Assembly (NCBI RefSeq): GCF_008974285.1
Contig: NZ_BKZV01000008.1
Coordinates: 115,103 to 179,102 of the forward strand
From: Thermogemmatispora aurantia
GTDB taxonomy: Bacteria; Chloroflexota; Ktedonobacteria; Ktedonobacterales; Ktedonobacteraceae
Reading direction: 5' to 3'
Length of the DNA: 64,000 nucleotides
In this document: positions 62,101 through 64,000 of the stretch, in pieces
Layout: each line of letters opens with the position of its first letter
Position numbering within the stretch: the stretch's first letter is position 1
The notes under the pieces: generated by a model
What the model was told of the DNA's origin: nothing
Database searches by the model: none
Seen by the model: only the letters and a program-made list of their open reading frames with translations
Translations under genes and position numbers: made by a program

Positions 62101-64000
62101 CCCTTGTGGTGGTTGGGCCTGCTCTGCGGCGGCCTGCTGGTACTCTCCGCCTTGCTCCGCCTCCTGGCCGGGCGCGTGTATGCCGCCCCCTGGGAGGTGG
62201 TAACGCTCACCGCTGCGATCCTGATCCTGGCCCTCCTTCCACTGCAGCAGGACCTCCAGGCCATGAGCCTGGTGCCGCTGCTGCTTGGCACTTTGGGATA
62301 TGCTCTGCTGGTGTCCCAGCGCCGTTCTCTCTGGCTTTTCTTGCCCGGCCTGTTCCTGGCCGTCGGGCTGTCGCTGCTCGGGCTGTGGATCGCCGAGAAC
62401 CGTGGGGAGATGGATGCCTGGGCCATCGTCTTGTTGGCAAGCTCCGTTCTGCTGCCGCCTCTGGCGGCAACGTTGCGCCGCTTCCTGCCGGCAGGACCGG
62501 CTGCGCTTCCACGCAGGATCCCTCAGGACTGGCAGGCTGAGCGCCTGTTGACCTTCTGGGAATGGGATTGGCCGCTGACGACCGTGGCCCTGGGAACCAG
62601 CCTGTGGCTGGCGGTGCTGCTGCTGGTGGATTGGACCCATTCCTTCGATCACTCGCTGCCCCAGTGGTATTGGAGCAGCATGGCGCTGGCCTCGCTTTCC
62701 CCTGGTTCTGAATGGCTGGCGGTAGGCGAGGCGCTAGTCATGGCGCTGACCTCCTATCTGGCCGGCCTCTGGGCCAGAACCCGCCTCTGGCTCGTTCCCG
62801 CCGCTCTCCTGGCTCTGGTGGCCCTCTGGCTGGCTCAAAACGAATTCGTGGCTTTGACCGCTGTGGCCGTCGGCACCGCTGTGGTGGGTATGCTGGTCAG
62901 CCGCCTCAGAGGCCAGCGCTGGGCTCTCCCCTGGTACGTGGCTGGACTGTTCAGCCTGCTGCTGGTCATGGGACATGCGCTACCACCTCGAGAGGATACA
63001 CCTCAAGCCTATAGCGCTTTTGTCTTGCTTGGATTGGCAGGCGTGGTGACGGCGGTGGGCCTGGCCGAAAAGCTGCCCGAGCCACTCTGGCTGGCACCCC
63101 TGTTGCTGCTGGAAGGCAGCATTGCCGCCCTGCTGTCACCGCAAAGTCTGTCAAATGCGCTGCTGCTCCTGGGACAGGTGCCGCTCTCGGCCTTGGCGGG
63201 CCTGGGGCTGCGTGCCCGGCAGCGCCGCCGCCCCCAGGTCGCAGGGGGGCGCTGGCGCTGGACGCTGCCCTGGTACACGGCGGGCCTGGTCAGTATCGGC
63301 GCCATCAGCTTCGCCCTCCTCGACCCGCAGTTATGGGCCACCAGTCTGCCTGCCCTTGCCCAGCTGGGACCGTACGTCCTCCTGGCCTGCGCTGGCCTGG
63401 CCACTGCCGAGGCCCTGCTGGAGCAGACACCTGCCCTGCTCTGGCTGGCTCCCATACTGGTACTGGAGGTCTGCTCCTTGATCCTGCCAGATCTCCTCTC
63501 GGCACAGCTGCGCTTCGTTGGGGAGAGCGTGTTACCGCTCCTCCTGGTCCCCAGCTGTGCCCTGGTGGCTCTGACCCTTAGCCGCCTGGGCGACCAGAGC
63601 CGCGGGCAGCGGCTGCTGCGTGCCGGCCCGTGGTATACGGCGGCCTTGCTGGCCCTGGGCACGGTGACCATCGCTCTCTTCTGGGGGGCCGGGGTGCCCT
63701 GGCAGCAGAATCCCTACGTGCCCTTGGGCTACGCCGGCCTGGCGACGGCCATCGGCGTGCTAGAGGGCTTTCCGGAAATTCTTTGGCTGGTGCCCCCGCT
63801 GCTGCTGGCGGGCAGCATCGCCACTCTGCTGTCACCGCAAAGTCTGTCGAATGCACTGCTGCTCCTGGGACAGGTGCCGCTCTCGGCCTTGGCGGGCCTG
63901 GGGCTGCGTGCCCGGCAGCGCCGCCGCCCCCAGGTCGCAGGGGGGCGCTGGCGCTGGACGCTGCCCTGGTACACGGCGGGCCTGGTCAGTATCGGCGCCA
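59143..64000 (+). CDS. Giant kinase-like membrane protein with repeat-built polytopic tail (partial)
   Basis: The frame stays open from ATG 59143 to the window end: at least 1619 residues, C-terminus missing. Residues about 10-270 follow the protein kinase fold: GRNSLAETYVGEE, VVFKLFP lysine, HLDLKPENILLKDD, SDAGLLSL and AYLAPEQIMG. The HRD arginine is Leu, DFG is Asp-Ala-Gly and the glycine loop is poor, so activity is doubtful though Lys, Asp and Asn are kept. A CxxC...CxxC pair (CRLC...CPSC, about 319-342) suggests a zinc ribbon. An Ala/Gln/Pro linker is followed from about residue 590 by many membrane helices. The last 370 residues contain units of about 113-120 residues, each with a [LG]PWY motif (62926, 63265, 63625, 63961). 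Function unknown; the membrane part recalls DUF2157-like proteins. Confidence 0.75.
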   Translation, partial: MSIAGDAGGPGAYSLSHLLGRNSLAETYVGEERTSGRPVVFKLFPTVRLEKERRHVVETLRAYAQVLHPGLVRVLEVGLRENSPFVVTEYAQSGSLRQRYPQGTRLRPEMVLPAVLQIGTALQHLHRQGLFHLDLKPENILLKDDGSLMLSDAGLLSLPALWQDRLAAERDNAAYLAPEQIMGLPVAASDQYALACLIYEWLSGHPPFIGSFREICAQHLHAPPPPLMGPASEELKAVLRHALEKDPGKRFPTLQAFIEACALAMRGTASQPVAASASSGSSSPVPRSSVLAPAPSEQVLHQQEGKMAAEEQVSQRRLCRLCRQPLPSTRLALACPSCGYPSDLQEEQRFLEQLLAELSRLAQAGAAPMHLGALASLSVPSLLALRREVRYGAASIPLGLAIDRYWRRLLEVRQLIAREQLHGTSLASSKAQTPQRTAAPPAVSGAAAAAPGQPASQYGPEPAQLDDTLVRKALQAQQLQEPQHAAAQAPAASQQPALPPVLHSAQPVGERAPASTSQSPRQASGPGFQAPAASVGRPQIAMRQPSAAAISRAVSEPASLGRPPLPPRPPRPPRPSPITTLRPLVESPAALMVALGTFLLLAALLVFHIAASKYALPVTICAQGFFALMVVITGRSRHFREFRGIYALFFALTVPLLFPDLTSIVPNGTPWLLALTALYGAVTYGVLAVSQRFSPFAILCAVALAVADVSLVWAISPSSWGWWTASGLLVLALIETEALGDPQLAPGGSPLARLLQTSWDVLRAPLAFSAQFLAYGLSCLAGLLSLLLLLLLLILQPTIGYSSTIPLSAFPITLLLALAWFMRADARLRRSSQYPLLALITLIVPLTCSLIVPQHARLMSSLDLLLLSAAFEGYARLAPPSLWLYLRPGRKLTTLRFLLLLLVPFLAILPSQAALQQKDLLAGSLMVWASAALLLLMILFPAPEAAAQEVQRLRPKRSPWLQVLSGGLFVWGYAALGQGINWASLGPLWWLGLLCGGLLVLSALLRLLAGRVYAAPWEVVTLTAAILILALLPLQQDLQAMSLVPLLLGTLGYALLVSQRRSLWLFLPGLFLAVGLSLLGLWIAENRGEMDAWAIVLLASSVLLPPLAATLRRFLPAGPAALPRRIPQDWQAERLLTFWEWDWPLTTVALGTSLWLAVLLLVDWTHSFDHSLPQWYWSSMALASLSPGSEWLAVGEALVMALTSYLAGLWARTRLWLVPAALLALVALWLAQNEFVALTAVAVGTAVVGMLVSRLRGQRWALPWYVAGLFSLLLVMGHALPPREDTPQAYSAFVLLGLAGVVTAVGLAEKLPEPLWLAPLLLLEGSIAALLSPQSLSNALLLLGQVPLSALAGLGLRARQRRRPQVAGGRWRWTLPWYTAGLVSIGAISFALLDPQLWATSLPALAQLGPYVLLACAGLATAEALLEQTPALLWLAPILVLEVCSLILPDLLSAQLRFVGESVLPLLLVPSCALVALTLSRLGDQSRGQRLLRAGPWYTAALLALGTVTIALFWGAGVPWQQNPYVPLGYAGLATAIGVLEGFPEILWLVPPLLLAGSIATLLSPQSLSNALLLLGQVPLSALAGLGLRARQRRRPQVAGGRWRWTLPWYTAGLVSIGA
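63133..64000 (+). repeat. In-frame 696-base tandem duplication
   Basis: The segment from 63133 to about 63304 recurs from 63829 to the window end with about two visible differences in 172 bases. The offset is 696 bases, or 232 codons, which spans two of the LPWY units. Near-identity at synonymous positions indicates a recent duplication or conversion. The second copy is cut by the window edge. Confidence 0.85.

Overview
The window is high-G+C bacterial DNA. The gene families present fit a Ktedonobacteria-type member of the Chloroflexota, probably a Thermogemmatispora-like thermophile: several membrane Ser/Thr kinases, a CBM56-bearing GH16, an R2-like ligand-binding oxidase, DUF929 and class Ic-type NrdB. 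That placement is inference from gene content only; there is no rRNA or tRNA gene in the window to test it.

Layout. 1-1754: tail of an inositol 2-dehydrogenase-like oxidoreductase and a LacD-type aldolase. 2234-5802: a DUF929 thioredoxin-fold membrane protein and a convergent, orphan molybdopterin-binding dehydrogenase subunit that share one bidirectional terminator. 6085-16339: a beta-glucan utilisation block with a decayed CBM2 fragment, a LacI regulator with a well-formed self-operator promoter, a secreted GH16 with two CBM56 domains, a peptide/oligosaccharide-type ABC importer (lipoprotein plus two permeases, no ATPase) and a GH1 beta-glucosidase. 16757-24400: nucleic-acid and signalling ATPases (RelE-like/UvrD fusion, endonuclease III-like protein, STAND-like ATPase with TPRs, membrane MutS-like ATPase). 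24886-26257: a truncated prim-pol-like protein, a hairpin-rich spacer and a five-repeat CRISPR array without cas genes.

26667-42208 is the most unusual part. Three receptor-type Ser/Thr kinases and one kinase-less relative share the same extracytoplasmic domain, which resembles proteins annotated as 'baseplate J/gp47-like' in this group and carries a vicinal Cys-Cys. They are interleaved with an array of four diverged XRE-type HTH genes (30221-32039), a lipoprotein and two unrecognised genes. One ectodomain carries a low-G+C cassette within otherwise conserved sequence, which points to segmental exchange.

42235-51939: R2lox with a palindromic TetR-type operator lying on its predicted start point, a DCC-family thiol oxidoreductase, an IS200/RAYT-derived protein that has lost its HUH histidines, an orphan beta-class DNA methyltransferase, an MFS transporter, a PLP-dependent decarboxylase and a three-gene ABC-2 exporter. 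52065-58661: a cobalamin riboswitch with its own intrinsic terminator precedes nrdA, nrdB (class Ic-type active site) and metE. All three are B12-independent enzymes, so the unit reads as a 'B12 is scarce' regulon. 59143 to the window end: the start of a giant protein with a degenerate kinase-like head, a zinc-ribbon-like motif and a polytopic tail built from repeats.
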